64,000 nucleotides of DNA from Ferroplasma acidiphilum (GCF_002078355.1 NZ_CP015363.1:496001-560000); one strand, 5' to 3'; positions 7,479-17,409 are shown, counted from the first letter of the stretch. The notes: generated by a model not told the origin, from the letters alone. Numbers and translations are program-made.

Positions 7479-10400
7479 CTATACGTTTCTGTATTATTTT
7501 TGTATTTCCATGCTTATCTGTGGTTACAGCAATCAGGTTATCCGCAAATTTCGTTACCGCACCCTTCAGGGAAACCATCACCACCTGTGAAGTTTTGGAA
7601 TTCTCCATAAATAATTCGCCCACATGTTCGGCATTATGCCCGTCAAGGAACATATCAACCTCATCAAGATAGTATATGGGCGATGGATTTTTTATCTGGA
7701 ATGAAAGTATCAATGCCAGTACAGCCACACTTTTTTCACCACCGCTAAGTGCGTCTATTTTTATCATGTGTTTTCCCCTGGGCTTTACCTTTATATAAAC
7801 TTCAGAATTCAACGGGTCATCCCTGCTGGTGATTTCCAGGTTTGCCTCTCCTCCTTCTGATAACCTTGCATAAATTTTCTGAAACTGGGAATTAATAGTA
7901 TCAAATAATTCGAGGAATATTCTCTTTTCGTCTTCTATGATCTGATTCTGCAGGTCTATAAGGTCATTTTTCTCTGAAAGCAGGGTTTTGTATTTTTCCT
8001 CTGTGCTATTGTACTTATTGAGTTCCATGTCATACTGTTCAATTGCTTTCATATTTACCGCCCCCAACTTTTCGATTTCCCGGCTGTTTTCATCTATTTT
8101 TTGCTTCACCTCGGATATGCTCATGTTGAACTCTATGTATTCCATGCCTGTATTTTCTATCTCGTAATTTATTGTTTCAAGCTGGAATGCCAGATTTTCT
8201 ATTTTTGTTTTAAGGCCTGCTATAATGGCTTTTTTATTGCTTATTAGATCATCATTCTTCCTTATATTTTCAAATAATTTGTCCCTGGCAGTGGAAACCT
8301 GGTTTTTTTCGGTATAAAGCTCCCTTGAACGGGAATCTATTTCATTTTCTTTTGCACGGTTTTCCTCAAGCTCTTTTTCCATTGCTTCGACTTTATTTTT
8401 GAATTCAGCTACCATGCCGGTAAATTTTGTTATTTCATTTTCAAGCCCGGTTATTTTTTCCTCCAGCTCCTGGCTTTTTTCTGTGAAGTGTTTAAATTCA
8501 GTTTCAATCTGTGCAAGTTTACTGGAATAATTTTCCCTGCTTTTCATTTCATTGCCCAGTTCCTCTTCCATCTGTTTTTCTATCTCCACATTTTCTGGGG
8601 CCAGTTCCTTTAATTTTTTAAATAGCTCTTTACGTTCCTTATCCAGGGTAAATAGCTGCATCTTTACTTCATTTTTCTTGAACTCAAAATTGCTTTTTCT
8701 ATCTTCTGCATCCTTTATTTTCAATTTAATTTCTTCAATCCTTGTTTTCGCTGCCTCTATGGAGTTCTCAGATTCCTGCAGCTGGGTTTCGTAATTATTA
8801 ATATTGCTGGTTGAAATATCCCGCTTCCTTGTAAGGTCAGCCAGTTTGGAGGATATTTCCGAGTTTTCTTTTTCCTTGAAGCTTATCTCACTTTTCAGTA
8901 TTTCATTCTGTTCCTCCAGTTCAGCTATGGCTTTCGTTATACGGTTTGCCAGAATTTCATCATTTTTAATTGATCCGCCTGTCATTGCTCCGGAAGGGTC
9001 CAGAACATCCCCATCCAGCGTTACTATACGTACTCCGGTCATATGCTTCCTTGCATTTTCCAGTGTATCCATAAGTACGGTGTCACCGAATGCGTATTTA
9101 ATGGCTTTTTCAAATGCAGGGTCGCAGGTTATAAGATTTCTGACAAAATCAATAGCATTGCCTGAATTTATTAATTCTGCTGCCTTTTGCCTGTCCGGTG
9201 AAGTGGCAATCTTATTCAGAGGTATGAATGTCAACCGCCCCAATTTCTTTGCTTTTATTGCCTGTATGCACATCTGTGCCACAGAATCATTATCAACAAC
9301 TATGGAATTCAATCTGCCTCCTGCAGCCACAATCACAGCATTTGCATATTTGTCCTCATATTCTATGAGTTTTCCCAGTGGCCCGTGAATTCCACTTTCC
9401 GTTTCCATCATACTGTTTATTTCCCTTAATGCCGGGCTAGCTGTGCCTCTATAGTTAAGGCCACGGAGTTCTTTCTCCTTATTCCTGATTTCCACGTCGT
9501 TGTTGCTTTTCATTGTTACGAGTTCATTAAGCTTGTTCCTCACGGTAAGAAATTTTTTATTTACTTCATTGATTTCTTCACTATACTCTTTAATATTTTT
9601 TTTCAGGTTATCTATTTTCCATTTTAAATCCTTTACTTTTATGGATTCTTCCTTTATTTTTTCCTCGTTCATGGTATTTTCCCTGGAAAATCCTGACAAT
9701 TCCTGTTCTATAGTTCTGATGTCGTAATCATTGATAATCTGGTCATTTGCCTGCTGCATTTCTACATCGATTGCTGCGAGCCTGTCGTTAATTTCCCTTG
9801 TCAATTTTGAGTTTTCGTAATTTTCCTGCCGGAATTTTTCCAGTTCCCTGTTAATTTTAGCTATGGAATTCTCTGTTCCCTTAAGGTAAGACTCATAGTT
9901 TTTCTTCTCTTTGAGTTTATTTTCCAGCTGTTCCCTGTTGAAGTTATAGGCCTCACGGGAAGTTTTTAACCGTGCTTCTGAATTTGTCTTTGATTCACCA
10001 GTGCTGCCTATCTTTGTTTTTAACTCTGCAATTCCAATATTCAATTCTTCTATCCTTTTTCTAATGCCTTTAACTTCCTGCCCACCCATTGCATCCAATT
10101 TATCTTCTATTTCCTTTATCCTGTTAATGGCTTCATCCCTCTGTATGGACAGGTTTTTATTCTCATTTTCCAGATTATCTATGTCTGATTGGCTTTTCTC
10201 TATATTCCCGTTATACATGGCAAGTTCCTGGTTTATCCTGTCCCGGTCCTTTACTTTAAGGAAGAATTTTAATTCGTTAACTTCTTTATTGAGCTTATTG
10301 TATTTTAAGGCGTTTTCCCTATCTACTTCCAGGGTATCAAGCATACTTTTTATTTCTAAAAGCACAGCATCCATGCTATTGAGGTTTTCATTCAGCCCAT

Positions 10401-10926
10401 TTATATCATTCTGCGCACTTTCAATTCTTTCCTTATAACTTTCTATCCCTGCAATGGATTCAAAAAGCTTCCTTTTTTCGGTTCCTGTCATTTTTACAAG
10501 GTTGTTTATATCGCCCTGGAGAACGAAGCTGTAGGCGTCAAGATATATATGGAAGCTATCTATAAGCTTCAATACATCAGTCCTGCTCGCACGTTTATCA
10601 TTTATATAATAATTGGATTTGTATTCGCCATGGTTGTATACAAGCTCCCTTTTTATGGAATACCTGTTATTTTCGTTGGATATAACGTTTAATACAACGT
10701 AACAATGTTTTTTTGGAGGATCGGTTTTGTGGATAAAATCCTCAAGTTTATCTACCCTGACAGTTTTGTTTGCCCTGATGCCAAGAACAAAGAGCATGCT
10801 GTCGCCAATATTGCTTTTGCCGGAACCGTTCGGGCCAATAATTACCGTGAACCCTTTGTTAATTTTAATTGATTGTTTGTCTCCATAAGATTTGAAGTTT
10901 TCCATTTCAATAGAGTCTACGATCAT
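7456..10926 (-). CDS. smc: Chromosome segregation ATPase SMC
   Basis: Full-length SMC of 1156 residues that dimerises to hold and organise DNA. Walker A GPNGSGKSN is at residues 31-39. Long coiled coils cover about 165-500 and 660-1010. The hinge, about 505-640, carries the ITCDPAFEKAIKYAFGDT and TLDGDVLDPSGAMTGGS segments. The ABC signature LSGGEKSVAVLALILSFQ and Walker B PIYYLDEVDMFLD stand near 1060-1105. The ATG at 10926 begins the usual MIVDSIEMENFKSYG. It is the first gene of an operon with scpA. Confidence 0.97.
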   Translation of the reverse strand: MIVDSIEMENFKSYGDKQSIKINKGFTVIIGPNGSGKSNIGDSMLFVLGIRANKTVRVDKLEDFIHKTDPPKKHCYVVLNVISNENNRYSIKRELVYNHGEYKSNYYINDKRASRTDVLKLIDSFHIYLDAYSFVLQGDINNLVKMTGTEKRKLFESIAGIESYKERIESAQNDINGLNENLNSMDAVLLEIKSMLDTLEVDRENALKYNKLNKEVNELKFFLKVKDRDRINQELAMYNGNIEKSQSDIDNLENENKNLSIQRDEAINRIKEIEDKLDAMGGQEVKGIRKRIEELNIGIAELKTKIGSTGESKTNSEARLKTSREAYNFNREQLENKLKEKKNYESYLKGTENSIAKINRELEKFRQENYENSKLTREINDRLAAIDVEMQQANDQIINDYDIRTIEQELSGFSRENTMNEEKIKEESIKVKDLKWKIDNLKKNIKEYSEEINEVNKKFLTVRNKLNELVTMKSNNDVEIRNKEKELRGLNYRGTASPALREINSMMETESGIHGPLGKLIEYEDKYANAVIVAAGGRLNSIVVDNDSVAQMCIQAIKAKKLGRLTFIPLNKIATSPDRQKAAELINSGNAIDFVRNLITCDPAFEKAIKYAFGDTVLMDTLENARKHMTGVRIVTLDGDVLDPSGAMTGGSIKNDEILANRITKAIAELEEQNEILKSEISFKEKENSEISSKLADLTRKRDISTSNINNYETQLQESENSIEAAKTRIEEIKLKIKDAEDRKSNFEFKKNEVKMQLFTLDKERKELFKKLKELAPENVEIEKQMEEELGNEMKSRENYSSKLAQIETEFKHFTEKSQELEEKITGLENEITKFTGMVAEFKNKVEAMEKELEENRAKENEIDSRSRELYTEKNQVSTARDKLFENIRKNDDLISNKKAIIAGLKTKIENLAFQLETINYEIENTGMEYIEFNMSISEVKQKIDENSREIEKLGAVNMKAIEQYDMELNKYNSTEEKYKTLLSEKNDLIDLQNQIIEDEKRIFLELFDTINSQFQKIYARLSEGGEANLEITSRDDPLNSEVYIKVKPRGKHMIKIDALSGGEKSVAVLALILSFQIKNPSPIYYLDEVDMFLDGHNAEHVGELFMENSKTSQVVMVSLKGAVTKFADNLIAVTTDKHGNTKIIQKRIGEGIGKG

Positions 10927-11331
10927 CTAGTATGACAATGTGCATACATATATTATTTTTTCCATAAATAAATATGCGGATTTTCATATTTATTTTAATT
11001 TTTAATTACCCTGATTTATGCGGGTATTATTATACATCATATATTGACCTGAAAACTAAACCACTAAATTACTGGGGGGACACTCAAACCCAGATTATTA
11101 ATAACAGAATACGGATATTAACCGGTTACTTATAGAATAAACATATTCAGTTATAAGGATAATTGCCCTGTAATAATTTTATCCTGAAAGATAATTCTAT
11201 GCAAATATGTGGTATTATAAACCGATTCAGATTGCCACAACAATCGGAACAATTAATTTTATCTATGTATTATTATATAAGTTCCATATATGCAATCGTA
11301 ACATATAAATACTTCGGTAAAATAATTATTT
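10927..11331. other. Intergenic region between divergent smc and radical SAM genes
   Basis: About 400 nt of AT-rich sequence with no convincing open frame on either strand. It carries the promoters of both divergent genes, and the TATA box for the rightward gene is annotated separately. I see no hairpin or RNA gene. Confidence 0.6.
11303..11310 (+). promoter_or_regulatory. TATA-like box for the radical SAM gene
   Basis: atataaat within acatataaatac, about 25 nt before the ATG at 11332, consistent with a leaderless mRNA. Confidence 0.55.
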
Positions 11332-12954
11332 ATGGCTAAAGTGATATTGACTTCTGATAGGGGAACTTTTACCGATTATGGTGGAGTTTCCGTTTTAGGG
11401 TATGTTGCGTGTATGCCAAACAATATAGTTCCAAAACTATTAATGGACAAATTTTTCGCACCCCCTGCGAAATATAACAGGGGAGAGCCACTCCATGTGC
11501 CATATCCTCTGAGAAAAATAGAAGCCTCTCTAGTTAATGCGGGAATTTCCGACATTAAAATAGTATCGCCTGAAAGGCTCGAAAAGGAGGTAAATGAGGA
11601 CACGAAAGTAGTTGGCATTAATGTGCATGACCCATATGGATTGAGCCCTGTTACATTTAAGTTGACCATGCTCTTCGGTGGCCAGATGAGCTGGACTGCC
11701 AGATATTTCGAAGAGTTGGCTGATGTGGTAAGAAAATTAAAGCAAAAATACAACTTCCGTGTTATCGTAGGGGGGCCGGCAGCATGGCAGATTGGCCTGA
11801 ATAAACCGGATTTTGTGGACACAATTTTTAATGGTGAAGCTGAAATAGATTTCCCTGTACTTGTAAAAAAATCACTGGATGGGGAATCTTTGCCCGCTGA
11901 AATTACCGGAAGGATGCCAGATATCACCCATATACCCAACATTATAAAACCGGGCCGTTTCGGTGAAGTGCAGGTTACCCGTGGATGCCCCCGGGGATGT
12001 TCTTTCTGCTCAATTACCCCGGAAACATACCGTACGATTCCAATGGAAAATGTAGAGGCCGAAGCTTCGCTTTATCTGAAAAACGGGTATAAGGATATAG
12101 AGTTCATTACAGATGATATAATGCTCTATGGCCAGAAAAAACTTACCGTGAACCATGATGCTATTGTCAACCTGTTTTCAACAGTTAAAAAAATGGGTGC
12201 CAGGTACCTTACATTCCCGCATATATCTGCACCCGCTGTCCTGGTTTCGCCTGATACACTTTTTGAAATATCCGAAATAGGCGGATTGAAAGAATATGGT
12301 GCAGAGGCTCCTGTTGTGGGGCTTGAAACGGGAAGCACCAAAATTATGCATAAATACATGAATGCAAAGCCTTATCCATGGAAACCTGAGGACTGGAAGG
12401 ACGTTATCGTAAAGGCAACTTCTATAATGAACCAGGCCAGTGTTTTTCCATGTTATACCATGACAATTGGATATCCGGAGGAAACAGAGGAGGACCTCCA
12501 GCAAAGTATCGATATAGTACAGAGTATAATTGACAGCAATTATACAGCATGGATATTCCCCCTGCCTGTAATTCCAATGACATCATCCAGGATAAGCAAG
12601 AATCCCTTCCCATACATGGAAAAACTGCCGGCAGGTTACTGGGATCTACTATATGAAGCATGGAAATACGATTTCAGGACAACAAAACAGGTTATTCCGA
12701 ATATGGTAAAGAGGATGAACCCGGTAACTCGGAGGATAATAGACCTTATGAACGACGCTGTATTTGATAACCTGGACAAAATATTTAAGCAACTTGCAGA
12801 AACAAAGGGGAAGAAATCGGCAGATTTTACAGATATTAATATGAATACTGTTACAGGATTCCTGAAAACTGTCTACTGGATAACAAGGTACACTGCTGGA
12901 AAAGAGATCAAAAATAAAAAAGTTTCCTCTTTAACAAATGAAGCAAGAATATAA
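11332..12954 (+). CDS. Radical SAM protein with B12-binding-like N-terminal domain
   Basis: A 540-residue iron-sulfur enzyme. The N-terminal 200 residues have an alternating helix/strand pattern like a cobalamin-binding fold (KVVGINVHDPYGLSPVT, FRVIVGGPAAWQIG), but no DxHxxG motif is evident, so B12 binding is doubtful. The radical SAM core follows, with the cluster motif GCPRGCSFC (CxxxCxxC) at about residues 218-226. Later segments EFITDDIMLY, GLETGST and GYPEETEEDLQQ are typical of the TIM barrel. A C-terminal extension reaches residue 540. The start region resembles archaeal radical SAM proteins of the broad group that contains tetraether ring synthases (Grs). Membership is a guess; the substrate is unknown. 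Confidence 0.8.
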   Translation: MAKVILTSDRGTFTDYGGVSVLGYVACMPNNIVPKLLMDKFFAPPAKYNRGEPLHVPYPLRKIEASLVNAGISDIKIVSPERLEKEVNEDTKVVGINVHDPYGLSPVTFKLTMLFGGQMSWTARYFEELADVVRKLKQKYNFRVIVGGPAAWQIGLNKPDFVDTIFNGEAEIDFPVLVKKSLDGESLPAEITGRMPDITHIPNIIKPGRFGEVQVTRGCPRGCSFCSITPETYRTIPMENVEAEASLYLKNGYKDIEFITDDIMLYGQKKLTVNHDAIVNLFSTVKKMGARYLTFPHISAPAVLVSPDTLFEISEIGGLKEYGAEAPVVGLETGSTKIMHKYMNAKPYPWKPEDWKDVIVKATSIMNQASVFPCYTMTIGYPEETEEDLQQSIDIVQSIIDSNYTAWIFPLPVIPMTSSRISKNPFPYMEKLPAGYWDLLYEAWKYDFRTTKQVIPNMVKRMNPVTRRIIDLMNDAVFDNLDKIFKQLAETKGKKSADFTDINMNTVTGFLKTVYWITRYTAGKEIKNKKVSSLTNEARI

Positions 12955-12970
12955 TAATTTTCCGTAAATA

Positions 12971-12980
12971 ATTTTATTTA
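12971..12980 (+). promoter_or_regulatory. TATA-like box for the 13002 gene
   Basis: attttattta, about 25 nt before the ATG at 13002. Confidence 0.4.
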
Positions 12981-13001
12981 TGATTAGCATATCACTTCTG
13001 T

Positions 13002-13184
13002 ATGTACAATAAAAATGAAAACATAACAAAAAAGCAATTATCATTTGTGAACGATCTTATAAAAAGGGGAGAGGAAAACCAGAAGATTGTGGATGATTAT
13101 GTAAAATCCCTGAAAAAAGGTTCAATAGAAGAATTATCCAAAAAGGAAGCCTCATCATTGTTAGATAAACTTCTCAAAAAATAA
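13002..13184 (+). CDS. Small helical protein, function unknown
   Basis: A 60-residue lysine-rich protein with the pattern TKKQLSFVNDLI followed by LSKKEASSLLDKLLKK. This resembles a short motif (T-K-Q-x-x-F/Y-I...L-S/T-K-x-E-A-S-x-L-I) found in small or C-terminal modules of several prokaryotic proteins, possibly for protein or nucleic-acid contact. It has its own TATA-like box and lies 32 nt upstream of tyrS, so the two may be co-transcribed. No catalytic residues are visible. Confidence 0.7.
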   Translation: MYNKNENITKKQLSFVNDLIKRGEENQKIVDDYVKSLKKGSIEELSKKEASSLLDKLLKK

Positions 13185-13216
13185 AAATTAATAAAATACC
13201 AGGTTATTAAGACAAA

Positions 13217-14206
13217 ATGGAAAATACGGTTATTTTAAAAAAGAATACTGCCGAGGTAGTTACCCTCGAGGAGTGCAAAGATCTCGTTCCGGATAACAGC
13301 GAAGCTTATATCGGGTTCGAGCCCTCCGGCCTTCCACACATAGCAATACTGATTTATGTAAACAAGATAAATGAACTTGTAAAGCTTGGATTTAATGTAA
13401 AGGTCTTGCTGGCTGACTGGCATGCAAGGGTTAATGATAAGTTGGGCGGCGATATAGACCTTATCAGGAAAAGTGGTGAAACACTGAGAAAAAGCATGTT
13501 ATATGCTGGTCTTCTGGATGGAGTCCAGTTTATCTGGGCTACAGACCTGGTAGCCAATCCGGATTACTGGGAATTGCTTCTACAGACAGCGAAGAATTCA
13601 TCATTATTGAGGATAAGAAGATCACTTCCAATCATGGGAAGAACAGAAGAAGATGCTGATAAGGATTTCAGCAAATATATTTATCCGCTCATGCAGGTAA
13701 CAGATGTATTTTACCTGAATTCTGATATAGCAATTGGTGGAACAGACCAGAGGCATGCCTATATGCTCGCAAGGGACATTGCAGAAAAAATGGGGAGGAA
13801 AAAACCGATACTGGTGGAAATGCCACTGATTTCATCCCTTAAGGGAAAGGGAAGGATGGATGATTTCAAAAAGATGTCAAAAAGTGACCCGGATTCTGCA
13901 TTATTTCTTACCGATAGTGAAGATGATATCAGAAGGAAAATAAAAAATGCATTCTGCCCTATGGGGATTGTTGATGGCAATCCTGTCATCGATATAATGA
14001 AGTATGTTATATTCCCCTACTATGCAACGGAAATAGAGATAAACCGGCCGGAATCACACGGAGGGCCCTATACAATCCACTCCTTTGGAGAATTGGAATC
14101 AAAATATCTTAATTCCGAGATCCATCCTATGGATTTGAAAAAGGCACTTACACAGATTTTGATAAATGTTATATTGCCTGTAAGCAATAAACTTAATAGT
14201 GATTAA
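13217..14206 (+). CDS. tyrS: Tyrosyl-tRNA synthetase
   Basis: Class I aminoacyl-tRNA synthetase that charges tRNA-Tyr. The HIGH-type motif is PSGLPHIA (about residues 36-43), the tyrosine-recognition segment includes YPLMQVTDVFYLNSDIAIGG with GGTDQRHAYMLAR (about 160-190), and the KMSKS loop is KKMSKSDPDSA (about 218-228). At 329 residues it matches the short archaeal form, which lacks the bacterial S4 domain. The next gene begins directly after the stop codon. Confidence 0.96.
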   Translation: MENTVILKKNTAEVVTLEECKDLVPDNSEAYIGFEPSGLPHIAILIYVNKINELVKLGFNVKVLLADWHARVNDKLGGDIDLIRKSGETLRKSMLYAGLLDGVQFIWATDLVANPDYWELLLQTAKNSSLLRIRRSLPIMGRTEEDADKDFSKYIYPLMQVTDVFYLNSDIAIGGTDQRHAYMLARDIAEKMGRKKPILVEMPLISSLKGKGRMDDFKKMSKSDPDSALFLTDSEDDIRRKIKNAFCPMGIVDGNPVIDIMKYVIFPYYATEIEINRPESHGGPYTIHSFGELESKYLNSEIHPMDLKKALTQILINVILPVSNKLNSD

Positions 14207-14485
14207 ATGCCATGGATACCTATTAGAAGCGTTGATAAACACGTTTACAGCATGTTAGTTAAGATGGATAATAATTACATGCTCACTATAAAGAGCTTTA
14301 AAAAGGATAGGATAGTTACAGTGAAAAAGCTGGAAGGCAGGTTCAACATTATCGAAGAGGGATTCAGAAACGAAAATTTCACCGTGGACGAAAAAGACCT
14401 GAAAAAAATTATGAAAGAGATAATAGAACTGGAGTATCCAAGGTCACATAAGGTAATGGTATCGGAGCAGGAGTTGCACCTCTAA
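14207..14485 (+). CDS. Small protein downstream of tyrS, function unknown
   Basis: A 92-residue alpha/beta protein starting immediately after the tyrS stop, so it is almost certainly translated from the same mRNA. A beta-rich N-terminal half (HVYSMLVKMDNNYMLTIKSF..) is followed by a charged helix (VDEKDLKKIMKEIIELEY). There is no cysteine, no membrane segment and no recognised motif. Its stop overlaps the convergent fen stop by 4 nt. Confidence 0.75.
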   Translation: MPWIPIRSVDKHVYSMLVKMDNNYMLTIKSFKKDRIVTVKKLEGRFNIIEEGFRNENFTVDEKDLKKIMKEIIELEYPRSHKVMVSEQELHL

Positions 14486-15501
14486 AAATATTTATCAAGG
14501 CTGGACTGGTTTGCTCCGGAGTAATTCTTTTCTATCCTGTCAAGTATACTGTTTATCCTATTCTCTGAAAAGCTATGTTCCGCACAGAGATATTCAATTA
14601 TTTTCTCCCTGTAAGGCGGTGCAAATTTTAATTCTCCAGTATCCTCAACCGGTGGATTCAGAAAAAATTCCTTAATTTCATCCAGATTATCTATGGTTTT
14701 ATTCTTCTGTTTCAGCACAGATTCTATATCGCCGTATTTTTTTATCAGGGATAGTCCGGTTTTCGCGCCTATTCCCCTTATGCCCGGATTAAAATCAGTT
14801 CCAACAAGAATCCCGATGCCAATCAGCTGATCCTGTGTAATTCCCAGATTGTCAAGATTTTCCTTTAAATCTATGATTTCGGGGGTAATATTTATGAATT
14901 TTCCTGTTCCGGAAATTCTCCTCCGGCCATACATGGTAAAATTCCTTAGAACCCTCCTGGCACCTAACAGGAGGCAATCATAGTCCTGTGAAATTACAGA
15001 ATCAACAGCTCCTACTTTACTCATGTAGGAAGCCTGGGCTTCGCCTTCACTTGGCGCCTGAACCCATGGAACACCCATCATGTCTAAAAGCTTTTTGGAT
15101 TCTGATACTATGTCTGCCGTAATATAATTAATCCTGGAGGATAGTGTTTTTATTTTTTCCGCATCTTTGTTTTCCATTGCAAGATTAAGTTCAGCTATAT
15201 TTTTTTCTTTTATGGCTTTTCTTTCCTTTAATGTTTCATCCTTCAGCCGGTATGGCTTCCCATCAAATGAATAAACAGGTTTTATATTGTTCTCCAGCAA
15301 TGTGGCTGTCCGGTAAAAAATTCCGGAAAGATGTGATGTAATATTTCCGTGTTCATCCTTAAGCGGTTCTCCATCCTCACCCCTTATGCTGCTTAGAAAC
15401 TGGTAAATTATATTAAAAGCATCTATGGATACTGTTATGCCTCCGTTCTCCCTTATGCTGGTCTGATGTTTGACCAGGATTCCTGATATATCTACCCCCA
15501 T
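14482..15501 (-). CDS. fen: Flap endonuclease 1
   Basis: Structure-specific nuclease that removes 5' flaps during Okazaki fragment processing and repair. The N-terminal nuclease domain begins MGVDISGIL and has VSIDAFN and SFDGKPYRLK metal-site segments. The internal domain carries APSEGEAQASYM and ISQDYDCLLLGA acidic clusters. A helix-hairpin-helix (LVGTDFNPGIRGIGAKTGL) follows. The C-terminal PCNA-interacting peptide QSSLDKYF is intact. At 339 residues it is full length. radB ends 2 nt upstream, making a recombination/repair operon. Confidence 0.97.
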   Translation of the reverse strand: MGVDISGILVKHQTSIRENGGITVSIDAFNIIYQFLSSIRGEDGEPLKDEHGNITSHLSGIFYRTATLLENNIKPVYSFDGKPYRLKDETLKERKAIKEKNIAELNLAMENKDAEKIKTLSSRINYITADIVSESKKLLDMMGVPWVQAPSEGEAQASYMSKVGAVDSVISQDYDCLLLGARRVLRNFTMYGRRRISGTGKFINITPEIIDLKENLDNLGITQDQLIGIGILVGTDFNPGIRGIGAKTGLSLIKKYGDIESVLKQKNKTIDNLDEIKEFFLNPPVEDTGELKFAPPYREKIIEYLCAEHSFSENRINSILDRIEKNYSGANQSSLDKYF

Positions 15502-15503
15502 TT

Positions 15504-16214
15504 TTAAACCTCACATTCTATGCCACTGTCAACTATTCTGAAACCGGTATAGGAACCTTCGCGGATTGACCTGTGTTTTTCGACGGTTATTCTCCTCATT
15601 CCCCCGGATAATTTCTCTATCCTGTATATGGCTTTCATGGCATGGTCTATAAAAAATCCACCGAAAGGCTCCAGTGTACTGTTATTCACATCCTCATATA
15701 TCTGATTGGTTATGACCACCGGAATTTTATATTTAAGCGCAATCCCGGAAAGTATGTTCAACTGCTTCTCATAGCCCTCCATTCTGGCGGACGCATCTTT
15801 GCCTGCCTCCATTCTAAAAAAATTTGTGAAGGAATCAACCACCATAATACCGAAACTATTTTTTGACTCTCTCTTTTCTCCTATCAGTTTATCCGATTTT
15901 ATGAGTGCTAAATACTGGTCATCAAGTGATTTTACCCTGTAAATATTCATATGGTTAATTAATTCCATATCGCCATTTGCTATGCTTCTGAATCTTTCAA
16001 CTGAAAAGCCCTCACTGTCAATATAAATTGCAGAATTTCCATTTTTTAATGCAGAGATTGAATAGATCATGGCCAGATTTGATTTCCCGGCTCCACCTTC
16101 TCCATAAAATTCAGTTATTATTCCGGGTTCTAGACCTCCCTCCATTAATTTATCAATGCACGGATAACCTGACATAGTTTTATACTCACTTTCATTAAGT
16201 TTTATCTTTTCCAT
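15504..16214 (-). CDS. radB: DNA repair and recombination protein RadB
   Basis: RadA paralogue of Euryarchaeota, 236 residues from the ATG at 16214. It has the ATPase core only and no N-terminal helix-hairpin-helix domain. Walker A is GEGGAGKS at residues 38-45, and the Walker B-like strand is GIMVVDSFTNFFR. RadB proteins are thought to assist RadA loading. An upstream in-frame ATG at 16280 would add 22 Trp- and Tyr-rich residues unlike the family, so it was rejected. It is the first gene of the radB-fen operon. Confidence 0.93.
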   Translation of the reverse strand: MEKIKLNESEYKTMSGYPCIDKLMEGGLEPGIITEFYGEGGAGKSNLAMIYSISALKNGNSAIYIDSEGFSVERFRSIANGDMELINHMNIYRVKSLDDQYLALIKSDKLIGEKRESKNSFGIMVVDSFTNFFRMEAGKDASARMEGYEKQLNILSGIALKYKIPVVITNQIYEDVNNSTLEPFGGFFIDHAMKAIYRIEKLSGGMRRITVEKHRSIREGSYTGFRIVDSGIECEV

Positions 16215-16962
16215 TTGCCACCACATTACATATAGCCAACGACCTGCATAAGTAGGCTTATACTGGACCTCCCACTGCATTAATTAACTTCTTTGATACC
16301 ACTTGATCATATCATACTTTTTTGACGAGACCCTTAATTTTCAGAGCTATACTCCTGAATTATTATACCATTATCAACACTTTATTTTTATTGTTTTTGC
16401 TTTATTGAGATTGGCACAGTTTTCATATCTATACAACAACCTGAGAAAGCCTGGAACATCTTTAGGTATGTTTTTCCATTACTTATTTTGATGGTACCCG
16501 TTCAATCTACTGATCGTTAATGGTTCTATCATCCACCACATCTGTTGTGTAGTCTGAACGCTAAACATGACGGTACTATATATCAGTATCACACGTCACT
16601 ATTGGTGTATTTTGTATGGACTATAAAGATTTTCGGTTAAATTTCCAATTTCCTACAAAATATAATTCACCTTCAACTTATTCCGCTGATAGAACAGAAG
16701 TATATGTAAGGATTTAAGGTGTCCATCAATGATATCCTGAAAAGGTAACGTTATAACTGGCATCAACCTTAAAACTCTGCAACCTGTCCCAGCAAAACCG
16801 TGACGAATGAAGGCAAATAATAAGAAAAAGTAAGGAACCCAAAATGCTTTAGCGAAAATATTTTACCACCGGAAACTATATGTAATATAATTATTCTTAC
16901 AGTTTAATACAGCTATCAAAAATTCGGGTAAATTATATATAATAAATGTAAATACATACCGG
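16215..16962. other. Gene-poor region with possible decayed coding remnants
   Basis: About 750 nt with no intact gene. On the plus strand, short open pieces occur at 16303-16491 (62 codons, with a hydrophobic FIFIVFALLRLAQF stretch that recalls the C-terminal part of DDE transposases) and at 16617-16718 (MDYKDFRLNFQFPTKYNSPS.., stop after 33 codons). Stop-broken pieces follow to about 16860. They may be fragments of one or more dead genes or insertion elements. None has a decisive motif. Confidence 0.35.
16931..16942 (+). promoter_or_regulatory. TATA-like box for the 16963 gene
   Basis: aattatatataa, 21-32 nt before the ATG at 16963. Confidence 0.5.
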
Positions 16963-17409
16963 ATGGCAAATGTATATCTTGCTATAGGAGTCATATTTTT
17001 TATTATGTCTGCACTTTCGTTTACCTTAGGCATATATTATCTGGCTATTCCCCTACTTATAATCTTTCTTATTTTGATGTTTTTATATTATAGAACTTCA
17101 GGAAGGCATGTTAATAAAAAGGTTTCCAGTATTACCTATGATGGCATTATGCAAACCGGGCTGTCAAAAATAGAAAAGGGTACATTTTATATAGATAAGG
17201 AAAAATTTATTTCAATAATGAGTAAAATTAATGATCTGGTTTCATCGCAGGGAACAATGCCAGAATTCGGGCTTGATGCAATATACGTAGATTTTAACAA
17301 ACAGGAGAGTGCGGAAAAATTTGTTGGTCTTATACAGCAGAGGGGTGTAAAGGCTGCAACAGTCCAGGAAAGGTCTATATGGAAGGTTAAAATAGAATTT
17401 TCTGATTGA
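16963..17409 (+). CDS. Small membrane protein with cytoplasmic domain, function unknown
   Basis: A 148-residue protein with two closely spaced hydrophobic segments (about residues 4-25 and 27-45), then RTSGRH and a soluble alpha/beta domain of about 100 residues. By the positive-inside rule the soluble part is probably cytoplasmic. It has its own promoter, and the following MFS gene lies about 95 nt downstream. I do not recognise the family. Confidence 0.7.
   Translation: MANVYLAIGVIFFIMSALSFTLGIYYLAIPLLIIFLILMFLYYRTSGRHVNKKVSSITYDGIMQTGLSKIEKGTFYIDKEKFISIMSKINDLVSSQGTMPEFGLDAIYVDFNKQESAEKFVGLIQQRGVKAATVQERSIWKVKIEFSD

Noticed and set aside
8804-9388. Long open frame antisense to smc
   Set aside because: Composition is Ser/Phe/Ile-rich as expected from the opposite strand of a coiled-coil gene; smc is complete on the other strand.
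13300-13330. tRNA T-arm-like gggttcgagccc
   Set aside because: It lies within the TyrRS coding sequence (GFEPSG codons) and no cloverleaf can be formed around it.
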